Positions 35,091 through 45,258 are shown, numbered from the stretch's first letter. The stretch is 64,000 nt of DNA from JALEFZ01 sp039817415 (GCA_039817415.1 JBCBVV010000033.1:1-64000); one strand, 5' to 3'. Program-made: numbers and translations. Notes: a model not told the origin generated them from the sequence alone.

Positions 35091-36653
35091 CTATTTTTGA
35101 ATCAATTCCCAAAGACCTGATTTGTCTAAGTGAGTAAAGCCAGCTAGTTGATGCCTTCCTCTTGGATTGTAGCTTCCGCTTTTGCCTCGTGTAAGCTGTG
35201 ACCACTCGTAAACCATGAAGGTTACCTTATGGTTCTTGTTGACCTTGGTGAGTTTAGAGGAAGCGGGTAGGTCTTTTTGTCCTTCCATATGCATTTGAGC
35301 TTCACCGTATACCTTTTCTTGATCCGTCACAACGAAGACCAACATCCTGTAATTGGAAGGATCGTTCAAGGCCAGTTTTTCCACCATTTCTGGAAATTTG
35401 GCATTCAAAGGAAATTCACCTTGCACGTCATTACGCTCATACCAAGTGGGACGAGAACCGTCTTTGAGGAATTTTTCAATAGGTGTCATCATAAGGAAGC
35501 CTCCAGGAATAGCGTAATACCTACAATCGATGTAGTCATTCTCCTGAATGATATCGTCTAACCTTTTCTTAACATCACCCAGGGTAGTCGCTCTCTTTCC
35601 TCTTGGGAAAAGGGAATAAGTGCTTTGCGACGGAATCAAACTAGAATTGACACGCATGCTAAGTTGAGTACTCGCCTCTTTCAACGGCCATGAAGCCGGA
35701 GGGAGGAAGGAAGGCTTTCCATTGGTAGACTTAAACTTCGCCGAACTCTGCTTGTCATTCTCTGGAGTATTGGAATCACTCAAGATATCTGAAATAGTAT
35801 CTTCCTCATCCCCTCTTGAACCTGGGTCATCTTCAAAGCCTATGTCTACATCCTCATCATCGAAAATAGAACCCGGAGAAAATTCATCTCCATCCCCAAT
35901 AAACTCAAGGCCAGATTCACCTCCTTCCCAAATAAGGGAGGTTACATCAACAATATTCCACTCAAATACCTTGCGGGTATAGTATTCCACAAAGTTGACC
36001 TTATCATCTCGAACTTCGATTGAATTGGCAGCATATCGGAGGCCGTTGAGGAGCTGTATCCATCCCGTAGAGTCATTCAGCGTGCCTTCTACATCCGTGG
36101 TGGGAGCTAGCATGATTTGTCCGGGAACAACTACACCCTTCACATAATCCATCTCAACTTCTTCCCATTGGCGAATTCTGGGGCTACTGCTATAACGAGA
36201 TCTTCTCCTTCTTCTCCTAACGTAGTGATCTGGTCTAAGTATTTTCAGTCTATCCTTTGTCCAAGAGAAATCTAGTAGGGTAGCTTGGGTCTCATCTACT
36301 GCAACCAGCATATTATTGTCGATGTCAGGAACGATGTAGGACTCCTCGTTTTCAAAATCACCAAAAATATCATCTGCTACGGATGCCTCTTCATCTAGGG
36401 GATTGAACTCCCGCACGGCTCCATAACTATACAGAATTTTATGAATATCTCGGTAGTAAACAGAACGCATGTTACCCGGATCACTTTCCCAAAAGTAGTA
36501 TTGAATCTTTTGACGATCTCTATTCTCTCCTTTGATAACAACCTTTTGGGAGGTTCCATCAATGAGAATGATTCGATCAGGCTTGGATTGCGCAAGGGAT
36601 GACAAAGAAGTCATCATCGTACACGCCAGAAGAAGGATGAGATATTTTCGCAT
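35091..36653 (-). CDS. Unknown exported protein with acidic linker
   Basis: 520 residues with a signal peptide (about 1-21). Residues about 25-75 resemble a short beta domain often seen at the start of Bacteroidota envelope proteins (RIILIDGTSQKVVIKGE ... RDIHKILYSYG). Residues about 255-320 are low-complexity and rich in Asp, Glu and Ser. The C-terminal about 170 residues (MTPIEKFLKDGSRPTWYERND, then MLVFVVTDQEKVYG) form a separate globular domain of a type I do not recognise. Its stop lies two bases from that of the convergent HEAT gene. Confidence 0.7.
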   Translation of the reverse strand: MRKYLILLLACTMMTSLSSLAQSKPDRIILIDGTSQKVVIKGENRDRQKIQYYFWESDPGNMRSVYYRDIHKILYSYGAVREFNPLDEEASVADDIFGDFENEESYIVPDIDNNMLVAVDETQATLLDFSWTKDRLKILRPDHYVRRRRRRSRYSSSPRIRQWEEVEMDYVKGVVVPGQIMLAPTTDVEGTLNDSTGWIQLLNGLRYAANSIEVRDDKVNFVEYYTRKVFEWNIVDVTSLIWEGGESGLEFIGDGDEFSPGSIFDDEDVDIGFEDDPGSRGDEEDTISDILSDSNTPENDKQSSAKFKSTNGKPSFLPPASWPLKEASTQLSMRVNSSLIPSQSTYSLFPRGKRATTLGDVKKRLDDIIQENDYIDCRYYAIPGGFLMMTPIEKFLKDGSRPTWYERNDVQGEFPLNAKFPEMVEKLALNDPSNYRMLVFVVTDQEKVYGEAQMHMEGQKDLPASSKLTKVNKNHKVTFMVYEWSQLTRGKSGSYNPRGRHQLAGFTHLDKSGLWELIQK

Positions 36654-36825
36654 GCTTATTTGGTTTCTCAGAGTTGGCCTACTCTATAATACTTGATCAA
36701 ACGGAAAATATTTCCTGAGGATCAAAAAATGATTGAGAATAATCAACAAGATGACAATTTTTCACTTGTCGGAATAACACTTTTCTTCCCAAAGATGTGG
36801 ATAACTAGGCTTTTAGCAAAGAAAT

Positions 36826-36851
36826 GAGCCTGATACCGAAGTACCAGGCTC
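36826..36851 (-). terminator. Terminator of the MORN gene
   Basis: GAGCCTG (36826-36832) pairs with CAGGCTC (36845-36851), with an extra inner TAC/GTA stem. The minus-strand tail is ATTTCTTT, moderately T-rich. Confidence 0.6.
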
Positions 36852-36872
36852 TTTCAACTATTATGATCAGCT

Positions 36873-37955
36873 CTATTTTTTGTTTCCTCTCGAATTGCCA
36901 AGGTGCTTACCTTGCTGGAATAGACCTTCCATTACTGTCCCGTTAGCCTTGGTTAGTTTTCCCTGCCCCTGCATTTTTCCATATTGCCATTCTCCTACAT
37001 AGACATCTCCGTTGGGAAATTCGTAGACTCCTTGACCATGTCTTTTGTCAAAATTCCATTCTCCTTCGTACTTCCCTCCAGCAAAAAAGACATAAGATCC
37101 CTGGCCTTTCTTTTTACCAAAGTACCAGCCTCCTTGGTAGTAGTCTCCATTCCCATAGGTCAATTTACCCTGACCGTGGTATTTACCATTTTTCAATTCT
37201 CCTACATAAACTGTCCCGGAGGGCGAAGTAAGGGTTCCTTTTCCTTCCATGCGGCCATTTTCCCAATTCCCCTCATAGGTGATTCCATTGGTATAGGTGA
37301 TCTTTCCAAAGCCCTGTTTACGACCATTTTTCCAAGCACCTTCATAGACAATTCCAGAAGCGGTTGTTAACGTACCCTGGCCATTTCGCTTGTTGTTTGC
37401 ATACTCTCCTACATAGACATCCCCATTGGAATAGTTGTAGGTAGCTTGGCCTAAAAAGGTAGTTCCTTCCCATTTTCCCTTGAGTTGGGTCCCGTTTTCA
37501 TAGGTTAATACTCCTTCACCCGATGGCTCATTGTTGGAAAAGTTTCCTTTGAATACGCTCTTGTCGGAATATGTATATTCTCCTTTGCCTTGGTATTTTC
37601 CTGCTACAAATTCTCCTACATATTTTTCACCCGCGATGTAGGTAAAGGTGCCTTGTCCATGCATTTGGTCGGATTTCCAGTTGCCGTCGTAGACATCTCC
37701 TTTAGCATAGGTATATATACCCTGGCCCTCCTTGAGGTTATCTTTCCATTCACCAGAATACTTATCCCCATTGGAGAGTTCATAAGTTCCGATTCCATTT
37801 CTCTTGCTGTTTTTCCATTCGCCCTTGTAGACATCACCGTTTTTATACTTGTAAAGGCCTTTGCCATTCTTACAATTTCCACGACATTGGGCGTAAAGGT
37901 CGGTACTGACAATCAGCCACATACCTATGATGATAAAAGAAGTCAGGGTTCGCAT
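36873..37955 (-). CDS. Secreted MORN-repeat protein with 14 repeats
   Basis: From the ATG at 37955 (the frame extends upstream without family support) there is a signal peptide (about 1-22) and then 14 uninterrupted 23-residue repeats of the form GxxYxGxWxxGxxxGxGxxxxxxG, for example DVYKGEWKNSKRNGIGTYEL. Repeats 5 and 6 are the most divergent (SVFKGNF, TQLKGKW). A short basic tail (GNSRGNKK) ends the protein. MORN sheets bind proteins or membranes and resist description of a specific role here. The signal peptide places it in the envelope, which is less usual than cytoplasmic MORN proteins. Confidence 0.87.
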   Translation of the reverse strand: MRTLTSFIIIGMWLIVSTDLYAQCRGNCKNGKGLYKYKNGDVYKGEWKNSKRNGIGTYELSNGDKYSGEWKDNLKEGQGIYTYAKGDVYDGNWKSDQMHGQGTFTYIAGEKYVGEFVAGKYQGKGEYTYSDKSVFKGNFSNNEPSGEGVLTYENGTQLKGKWEGTTFLGQATYNYSNGDVYVGEYANNKRNGQGTLTTASGIVYEGAWKNGRKQGFGKITYTNGITYEGNWENGRMEGKGTLTSPSGTVYVGELKNGKYHGQGKLTYGNGDYYQGGWYFGKKKGQGSYVFFAGGKYEGEWNFDKRHGQGVYEFPNGDVYVGEWQYGKMQGQGKLTKANGTVMEGLFQQGKHLGNSRGNKK

Positions 37956-38302
37956 CGGGTCTAGGTTTAAAGAATGAAGCAGCGTGTTAACTTTTATAAA
38001 TATAAGCTTGTTCCAACAATTTTTTAAAACATTCAACGAATGCCGCAAAAATCATCAAATGGAGTGTGTAAGCTTTGTATTGTATATGAATGGTCTGAAA
38101 CGCTGAATTCCTTACCGAAAGAAACATATTTTTTTTCTCTCCTGACAAATTATGCAAGAATACCTAGTAGCAAGGGTAAGAAAATTTAGTGTATTGGCGT
38201 AAAAATCGCATTTGGTAAAAAAATATGGGCACCAAATATTTTGCCTCCCTTAGATTAATATATTCCTATAATTTCTTCCTAGCAATCATTAGACAGGAAA
38301 GA

Positions 38303-38437
38303 ATGATGGTGAGCCCAATCAAGCATCTACTCTACAAAATCCTATTCTCAGTCGCACTTTCATCCGTGATGATCTCATCATCCCAAAGTGATGTATCATA
38401 TGAGTTACCCCAAAGAGGACTACAATCTGATTGTTAG
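38303..38437 (+). CDS. Short exported peptide, 44 residues
   Basis: Start at the first of two ATG codons (38303) with AGGAAAGA just before it, a good ribosome-binding site. A basic N-terminus (SPIKHLLYK) and a hydrophobic core (ILFSVALSSVMISSS) resemble a signal peptide, leaving about 20 polar residues including a terminal Cys. A near-consensus promoter (TTTG, 22 bases, TATTTTG, ending near 38243) lies upstream and a long hairpin downstream. Coding status is plausible, not certain. Confidence 0.45.
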   Translation: MMVSPIKHLLYKILFSVALSSVMISSSQSDVSYELPQRGLQSDC

Positions 38438-38475
38438 CCATATCTAGTAGATGGGTTCATCTTCCTCACAAATAA

Positions 38476-38523
38476 TTGAGCCATAAGCATGTCTAGATAA
38501 ACTAGAACATACTCATGGCTCAA
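38476..38523. terminator. Long hairpin between convergent genes
   Basis: TTGAGCCAT (38476-38484) pairs with ATGGCTCAA (38515-38523), and inside it GCATGT and CTAG pair with ACATAC and CTAG. It lies between the small plus-strand gene and the end of the macroglobulin gene. The T run is poor on both sides, so it may be a terminator or an RNA-stability element. Confidence 0.55.
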
Positions 38524-38547
38524 TGTTAACTCGCTTCAGTGGGAGAT

Positions 38548-41500
38548 TTAGTTTCCGTTAGCAGCCGGAAGGACCTCTACCCAAGCTCCCCCTACTCTAC
38601 CGCCAATGGTATTATCATACATCGCTTCTGAAGTAACGGAAGGATGCCAGTATTTTCCTAGGTATGATGCATTAAGCATGACATAAAAGGTTTTAGACTT
38701 CCCTCTATTGATATCAAAGAAGGTATATACTCTGTCATCTCGGATATCCTGATAAGTAGGTTTATCACCTTTGGCCTTGGTACCATCAAGACGGTTGTTG
38801 TGAATTTCCCAGCCAGAGGGGAAGATTTGGTTCAATACCATCTCTCTATAATTTTTATTCCCCGTATTGGTCAAGGTAACCTTGGCTCTGAAATCAGTAC
38901 CTTGCTGGATTTTGAAAGGATCCATTTTGGTTCCATCCAATGCCTGATACTCCACATTAACCTTCAAGCCATTTTCAGCGGAAGTTTTATCTCCTTCAAT
39001 AGGAATACCATCTAGTACCAATCTTGGATAGAGTGGGCCCCCAGACTGGTTGCGGAATTCCAATTGGCCTGCGACAACCTCAGACATATCCATTTGCCAG
39101 ATAGGTGCAGTCATGTTAATCGTCTTCCAGCTATCGCGTTTGTTAAGGCGATATTGAAATTTCGCATTTCGCTTGGTTTTCCCTTTGCCTGCAAATTCAG
39201 CCATTCCCAAAAGGGTGTAAGCCGTAGTCTGTGTACTGTACCATCTTTGAGAACACATTCTGTTTGAGAGGTAAAGGGCGACATCAGATGCCTTGTCTCG
39301 CATGTCCATGATGCTGAGTACTTGCAAAATAACGGCCTTATCCCTTACGGAAGAACCGTAGGTGTAGGACATCGAGTAGTACTCTGGCACATCTGTCGTC
39401 AAATCCTTGGCTACTTTTTTGGCGAGGTCTCTTTGGCCTGCTAGGTGGTACGCACCAGCCAGATACCATTGAGCAGCAACAGGAAGATCTTTGATTTTAC
39501 GGAGACGGTTCATTGCCCCCATTTCGGCCTTACCGGCCAGCGCCAGGGTATACAATCTGTATCCTTGGGTATTGGCTGCGGATCTTCTTCTCCAATTGTA
39601 ATCACTTTTACCTGGGAAGGACCAATTTCTTGCAGCTTCTTGCTGATAGGTCAATATACCGTTCAGGAATCTATCTGGAAGGGTGTATCCTTCATTTTGT
39701 GCCTGAATCAAGAAATGGGAAGCATAATTGGTCCCCCAAGCATTGGTATTTTGGTTCCCAGGCCAGTAGGCCAAGCCTCCATTCGGTACTTGGAAGTGAT
39801 ACAATCGTTTGATCCCAGCCTTTACGTTTTTGTCGATCTTCTCTTTCTGCTCCTCCGACAGGTCGGTCAACTTAGCCAGCATCAATTGCGGAAAGACGGA
39901 GGAAGTAGTTTGCTCAACACATCCATATGGATATCGAATCAGATATTTCAATCTTTCTCCCAGGTTAAGAGGAGGCATATAACTCACCTCAAAAGAACCA
40001 TTATTGGTTCCGGCCATTCCTAAGGGACGATATTCTTGCTTCCAGTTAGCTTTGTTGTTGACAGTGGCTGAAAAGACATCCGTAATTCTTGGATTTGGGT
40101 TTCTGATTTCGATGTCTGTTTCATAAACAGCCGTTTCACCACCTGAGAATACGGTAAACTTCACGTGAGTAGTACCGATAGACTTGAGGACATCTGCTTC
40201 AAAAGCTGTCGTCTTTTCACCCATCTGACTGAAATTCAAAGACTGGGTTTCGCTTCCATTTACCAGGATTTTGCTTCCTGCATCAATCTTTACATTTACC
40301 TTCTTGATGTTGTCTTTCATGGTAAAGACGGTTACAGGCAACTGCACTTTTTCTCCAGGTCCAAGTACTCTTGGTAAGGTCCCCAATACCATCAATGGCT
40401 GCCTAACTGGAGTGGATACTTCAGCAGCTCCATAGGCTCCCTTTGGATCACCCGCGATAACCATGGTTCGAACTTCGCCGACGTAATTCGGCATTTTCAT
40501 CTTATGATTGGCCTTTTCTCCAGCTTTTAGGGTAAAGGGTCCAATAAATCTTACCACAGGACGGAAACGATCCTCTTTTTTGGCATCCTTCTCATCTGCT
40601 CCTGCGCCCCCACCAATATTCAGTAGGCTCTTCACTTCGCCTCCATAGGCACCTAAGACCTGATCAAACATATCCCAGGTTTTCACATCCAGTGCTTCTC
40701 GCTGGTAAAAGTTGTTCCAAGGATCAGGCGTTTGAAATCGAGTAATTCCCAACAATCCTTCATCAACTACAGCTACTGTGTAGGTCATAGGCTTGCCATC
40801 AGCTTCTGAGATTTGAATGTTAAAGTCAGAATTGGGACGAATTTCGGAGGCCATTCTTACCTGAGGGGTCAAATGAGTCTCTGGATTTTCAACTTTGATA
40901 GGTATGACCCCATATAGCCTAATGGGCAGGTCGTTTTTAGTCTGCTGGTGAGGCTGTAGCATGGTCACATTGGCATAGATGTTTGGTGCCATGCTCTTTT
41001 TAGCCTTAAAGGTAAACCTGGTTGTTCCTTCTTCCCCATCAACCCAGTAGGACTCGATTACCTTGGAGCCAGACTCTATTGAAACCAACATTCTTGCCGT
41101 AGAGGAGGAAGGGATATTCAGGGTAACATTTTCCCCTACATCATATTTCTCCTTATCTGCTGTGAAGGTCAACATTTGTGCCCCATCACGTCTGTTGTCA
41201 GTAGAACGTCCGGCCCATCCTGGCCAATCCACATATACAATTGATCCAGTGGCGTGTCCCCCCTTCTTGTCCTTAACACGAATCAAGTATCTCCCCCACT
41301 GTGGGTAATCAATTTTCAATTTGTAGGTAGCAGAACCATTTACGGTATTTATGGTCGCTGAGGCAACTTCCTCCTGACGAACTCGACCGTTGTAAATACC
41401 GATGTTTTCTTGCGATCTGTCCCACCACCATTTCCAGTTGAGCTTGTATACACGAACATCAAGTTCGGTGTCTTTGTATTTCCCATCTGGATCAACAGAC

Positions 41501-44124
41501 ACAATCTCAAATGAGTGATCCTGATCTGTGAGGAGCATATTTCTACGAGCATCTCCTTTAGGTGCCTTGATTCCTACATAGGTGTCATATGGATCGTATG
41601 GAATCGCGAAACGATCTACACTAAAGGCTCCACCTGGTTCAAAGACTTTTACTTTGAAATTGGCATTCAATCGGCCGGGAGCGGTTTTGTTTACCTTGAT
41701 TTTCGTAGGCACTTGGGCTACCCCATTTTCATCTAAGCGATTCTTAAACAGGGTGATTTCCTGTGTACCGAATCTTCCTGCCTTGTCATCAAAGTTGAAT
41801 CCCTTGAACTTATCAAAAGTGGTTGTGATAGGTCTTAGGTTTACTCTGACATCCGCCTTGAGGTTCTTGGCAATGGCGCCATGAAGCCATCTTGACTTGA
41901 GGGTACCTGTTTTGCCAAAGCTGGAAGGATCTAACCTTTCCGTACCAAAATCAAGCTCAATCTTCAAGCGGTTAGGCATGATGGTTTCAACCTTCAACGT
42001 TTTGTAAAAGGTGGCCCCTCCTACCCTCACGCGACCTGTATAGTTTCCAGTTACCGCATCGCTGGCTGTTGAGGTTTCAAAGGCATAAAAGCCATTCAGT
42101 CCCTCAGTCATCGTGCGCTTGTCTACAACTTGACCTTTAGGATTAACCAATTCGAAGCTAACTGGATGGTTGTCAGGCAAGACGCCTTGCTTATCCTCCA
42201 GCATGAAGGTCAAATACATAGGGTCACCCGGTCTCCAAACACCTCTTTCGCCGTATAAATAGCCTTTAACCCCCTTATAATAGGTCTTACCTTTGGTATC
42301 GAAACGACTCATGCTGAGCGATGAACCGTCATCCAACCTTAGGTAACCTCTCTGGTCTCCTTTTTTGGCAACCAATAAGAAGGGAGGAAAGTCATAGTCT
42401 TTCATCACAGCTAAGCCCGAATCGTCTGTTTTAAGGCTAGTTAGCAACTGCTGTTGATAATCGTATACCTCCAGAGTAACGTTTTCCTCTGGCTTGGCGG
42501 AGTGAAGGTTGGTGGTTACAAACTGAATATCTTTTGCCCCTCTTTTGGCAATTAGTCCAAGGTCTGATGCTAGGACATTTCTCTTTTTGATCTTATTACG
42601 ACTGTAATATGCTCCTTTACAAGGGTCTTTGTAATCATCATAGTCGTAGTAATAATAATCCCAATAACTGGATTCGTACTGATTTTCAAAGGATCGCCAG
42701 CTAGTACCCACACTTAACATGTCTTTGTCTTCGGTCTCATACGAGGTACATGTGTAAGTAGTATATGATTTCCTAAAGCCTAAGGCTACTTCATAAATAG
42801 CGCCAGGCTCATTCTTAATCATGCTAGCTAAGTCCAATGAGTGTCTGTTCCACTGATCTAGGTCTAGTTTTCCCTCTTTGTCTAGCTCAATCTTTTTGTT
42901 GACGATAACCTGCCCCACTCGCTTCAACTCGGAGGATTGTTCAATACGATTTACCTGGAAGAACTGCGGAATATTTTTTTCATATACCTTGATAACTCGT
43001 ACATCCACTGCATTCAAGCCAATGGATTGGAATATAAATGGGAGCGTATTTCCCCTTGGCATGATGACTCCTTTCCCTACCAATTTGATTTCAGGCTTGG
43101 TTTTGGAGAAGGTGATGCTTTCGTTTTGCTTTTGCACCATGACTTCTCCCTCCACGCTTTTGATACCCGATTCAATGTTAATTGTCGTTGTACCAGCAAT
43201 ACGCTTGGATGGGTAAACTTTAATCCTGTTGTCCTCAATGGTGAATTTGACCTTGGTCCCTGGTATCGTAATCAATCCCGTCAAATCCTGATTAGGATTG
43301 AGTTCGTCTGTAAATTCAAGAACTACAAAAGGATTGGGATCGGCATATGCGTAGGTATGTAAATGTCTGAATACACTCTTAGCTGGAATCTCAATGTCCT
43401 TGAAACCTTTCTGAGGCAGGCCCACACTCTTGCCATTCCAAGCTAATTTCAACTGAGCATTCTCCTTTTTCCTTAGGAGACTATCAATGGTAAAAGTATG
43501 TGTGTTGGTCTTTTCGTCATGCTTCCAGCTTAGTTTGACGTCTTTCTTTTCGTATTTGGCGGCAAAAACTTTCTCAATGTATTCGTTTTTCTCAAAATCA
43601 ACGGTTTTGACTACGCCTTCTACCTTTTGCCATTGATTTTCTTGGTCACCGTAAATAGAATTTCTGGTTAGCTCGACCTTAAAGTCCTGAGGTCTCGTCA
43701 AGAATTGAAATTTAAAGGTCTTGTTCTCCTTTTCAATTTCATCATAAGCTTCTCCCATATCCAAGTCTGCGAGGAAGGTGGAAGCGGAAGGCAGTTCTTG
43801 TGAGGGAACAAAGGCCAATGTTCGCTGATCAATCCACTTGGCCGTTCCTTCAATTGACGGGCTGAAGGTAAAAGGAGATGAAGGAAGGACCTGATCGACC
43901 TCCTCGGCTGAAACTCTATTTTCAGCGAATCTTATTACAATAGGGGAGGTACGGCTGATTTCTCCTACGGTGTAGGCAGAAATGAATTTGTCAAATGATG
44001 CATTATACTCAGTATATGCACGGCTGTCTTTGGGGGTACTGGCGAACCAAACTGCGAGCATGACGCCAAGGGCCAATCCAGCCCCGACAATGTACGCTAT
44101 GGGTCCACGCTTCATAGTTGTCAT
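38548..44124 (-). CDS. Alpha-2-macroglobulin-family protein with thioester
   Basis: A very large envelope protein (about 1858 residues from ATG 44124). An N-terminal membrane helix (about 8-28) anchors it rather than a lipobox. MG-type beta domains follow, including an RGEWRPGD-like site (GERGVWRPGDPMYLTF, about 630). The bait/C-terminal half has the thioester motif YGCVEQT (Cys about 1402) and the alpha-helical TED domain with PNGGLAYWPG. Bacterial homologues trap proteases that reach the periplasm and are usually encoded beside penicillin-binding protein 1C; no such gene is adjacent here. The longest frame begins at a TTG at 44190. Confidence 0.92.
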   Translation of the reverse strand: MTTMKRGPIAYIVGAGLALGVMLAVWFASTPKDSRAYTEYNASFDKFISAYTVGEISRTSPIVIRFAENRVSAEEVDQVLPSSPFTFSPSIEGTAKWIDQRTLAFVPSQELPSASTFLADLDMGEAYDEIEKENKTFKFQFLTRPQDFKVELTRNSIYGDQENQWQKVEGVVKTVDFEKNEYIEKVFAAKYEKKDVKLSWKHDEKTNTHTFTIDSLLRKKENAQLKLAWNGKSVGLPQKGFKDIEIPAKSVFRHLHTYAYADPNPFVVLEFTDELNPNQDLTGLITIPGTKVKFTIEDNRIKVYPSKRIAGTTTINIESGIKSVEGEVMVQKQNESITFSKTKPEIKLVGKGVIMPRGNTLPFIFQSIGLNAVDVRVIKVYEKNIPQFFQVNRIEQSSELKRVGQVIVNKKIELDKEGKLDLDQWNRHSLDLASMIKNEPGAIYEVALGFRKSYTTYTCTSYETEDKDMLSVGTSWRSFENQYESSYWDYYYYDYDDYKDPCKGAYYSRNKIKKRNVLASDLGLIAKRGAKDIQFVTTNLHSAKPEENVTLEVYDYQQQLLTSLKTDDSGLAVMKDYDFPPFLLVAKKGDQRGYLRLDDGSSLSMSRFDTKGKTYYKGVKGYLYGERGVWRPGDPMYLTFMLEDKQGVLPDNHPVSFELVNPKGQVVDKRTMTEGLNGFYAFETSTASDAVTGNYTGRVRVGGATFYKTLKVETIMPNRLKIELDFGTERLDPSSFGKTGTLKSRWLHGAIAKNLKADVRVNLRPITTTFDKFKGFNFDDKAGRFGTQEITLFKNRLDENGVAQVPTKIKVNKTAPGRLNANFKVKVFEPGGAFSVDRFAIPYDPYDTYVGIKAPKGDARRNMLLTDQDHSFEIVSVDPDGKYKDTELDVRVYKLNWKWWWDRSQENIGIYNGRVRQEEVASATINTVNGSATYKLKIDYPQWGRYLIRVKDKKGGHATGSIVYVDWPGWAGRSTDNRRDGAQMLTFTADKEKYDVGENVTLNIPSSSTARMLVSIESGSKVIESYWVDGEEGTTRFTFKAKKSMAPNIYANVTMLQPHQQTKNDLPIRLYGVIPIKVENPETHLTPQVRMASEIRPNSDFNIQISEADGKPMTYTVAVVDEGLLGITRFQTPDPWNNFYQREALDVKTWDMFDQVLGAYGGEVKSLLNIGGGAGADEKDAKKEDRFRPVVRFIGPFTLKAGEKANHKMKMPNYVGEVRTMVIAGDPKGAYGAAEVSTPVRQPLMVLGTLPRVLGPGEKVQLPVTVFTMKDNIKKVNVKIDAGSKILVNGSETQSLNFSQMGEKTTAFEADVLKSIGTTHVKFTVFSGGETAVYETDIEIRNPNPRITDVFSATVNNKANWKQEYRPLGMAGTNNGSFEVSYMPPLNLGERLKYLIRYPYGCVEQTTSSVFPQLMLAKLTDLSEEQKEKIDKNVKAGIKRLYHFQVPNGGLAYWPGNQNTNAWGTNYASHFLIQAQNEGYTLPDRFLNGILTYQQEAARNWSFPGKSDYNWRRRSAANTQGYRLYTLALAGKAEMGAMNRLRKIKDLPVAAQWYLAGAYHLAGQRDLAKKVAKDLTTDVPEYYSMSYTYGSSVRDKAVILQVLSIMDMRDKASDVALYLSNRMCSQRWYSTQTTAYTLLGMAEFAGKGKTKRNAKFQYRLNKRDSWKTINMTAPIWQMDMSEVVAGQLEFRNQSGGPLYPRLVLDGIPIEGDKTSAENGLKVNVEYQALDGTKMDPFKIQQGTDFRAKVTLTNTGNKNYREMVLNQIFPSGWEIHNNRLDGTKAKGDKPTYQDIRDDRVYTFFDINRGKSKTFYVMLNASYLGKYWHPSVTSEAMYDNTIGGRVGGAWVEVLPAANGN

Positions 44125-44336
44125 GTGGGTAATTTTTGGGTAATGTTGATCAAAGATATCGGGAAAGAAGAACTTTCTGTCTAGCAGCAAAACGGTATAC
44201 TCTCAGGAAGTTACCTATTATCCTAAAAGTAAAAATAAGCTGGTGATTAAAGTAGCAAGAATGGGTTTTTGACGGGTCTATTTGATGATTCGTTGTAATT
44301 CTCTAAATATTTGGTCAGCTCATGATCAGCTTAAGC

Positions 44337-45077
44337 CTACAGCATGAGCATGGCAATCAGATAGTCAAACAAGGTAATTACCAAACAACTGTATACAACC
44401 GCACGTGTAGAGGATGCCCCTACATCCAATGCCCCTCCTTTGGTAAAGTACCCCTGATATGATGAGACTGTGGCAATGATAAACCCAAAAGTTGCTGCCT
44501 TCACATACATCACAACGACCTGATAAGGATTGTAGTACGCACGCATCCCAAGGATAAACTCTGTAGATGTTACCTCTCCTGAAAGATGACCAGCCATGAT
44601 CCCTCCGGCATGTGCCAAGAAACAGGAAATCGTGGTCAAAACAGGAAGGGCAATTAAGCCAGCAAATATTTTGGGAAGCACAAGGTAGGCCTTTGAATTA
44701 ACTCCCATCACTTCTAGTGCATCGATCTGTTCTGTAACGCGCATCGTACCCACCTCAGAGGCAATTTGGGAACCAATTCGCCCAGCAATAACAAGGTTGA
44801 CAATCCCTGGCGAAAGCTCAAGGATAGCGGTGGTAGATACAATCGTTCCGATGATAGAGTTGGAAACAAGGCTAGAGGTCAACTGATAGGCTGTCTGAAC
44901 GGTTGTTACTGCCCCGACGAAAAAGGAAATAACTGTCAAAATCAACATGGAACCTCCAATCATGGAAACAGCCTCGGCTAAGGTGAGACGGTAATATACA
45001 ATAGGCTTTTCCATTGCACGGAACATCCCCCCTAGCATCATCACAAAACGTCCAATATGGAATAAGAGTCTTTCCAT
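44337..45077 (-). CDS. mlaE: MlaE-family ABC permease
   Basis: Inner-membrane permease of phospholipid/lipid transport systems. 246 residues with an N-terminal amphipathic helix and five to six membrane helices; family motifs are VGAVTTVQTAYQL, AGRIGSQIASEVGTMRVTEQIDALEVMG (the coupling-helix region) and GYFTKGGALDVG. The ATPase (MlaF) and MCE protein (MlaD) that normally follow in one operon are absent: downstream is the macroglobulin gene, upstream a divergent SDR. The partners must be elsewhere. Confidence 0.92.
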   Translation of the reverse strand: MERLLFHIGRFVMMLGGMFRAMEKPIVYYRLTLAEAVSMIGGSMLILTVISFFVGAVTTVQTAYQLTSSLVSNSIIGTIVSTTAILELSPGIVNLVIAGRIGSQIASEVGTMRVTEQIDALEVMGVNSKAYLVLPKIFAGLIALPVLTTISCFLAHAGGIMAGHLSGEVTSTEFILGMRAYYNPYQVVVMYVKAATFGFIIATVSSYQGYFTKGGALDVGASSTRAVVYSCLVITLFDYLIAMLML

Positions 45078-45198
45078 GAAGCTGAAAAATCAGTTAGATG
45101 CGAAAATGCTAAATAAATCCAGATTCACCAATTAAGAGGACAGACAAATTTATTGTGTTCAAACTTGAGAATTTCACATAGGATTTTTTTCATACTGC

Positions 45199-45227
45199 CA
45201 ACTTATCCCCTCAAATCTGGTAAGTTG
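45199..45227. repeat. Inverted repeat ahead of the SDR gene
   Basis: CAACTTA (45199-45205) and TAAGTTG (45221-45227) are perfect inverse copies 15 bases apart, 32 bases before the SDR start. Possible operator; no factor is indicated. Confidence 0.35.
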
Positions 45228-45258
45228 AGCAGGTTTTGTAAAGATTCGATTCATTTCA

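Noticed and set aside
38225..38302. Longer start for the 44-residue peptide
   Set aside because: The extra 26 residues have no RBS and would begin before or inside the predicted promoter; ATG 38303 has AGGAAAGA in front.
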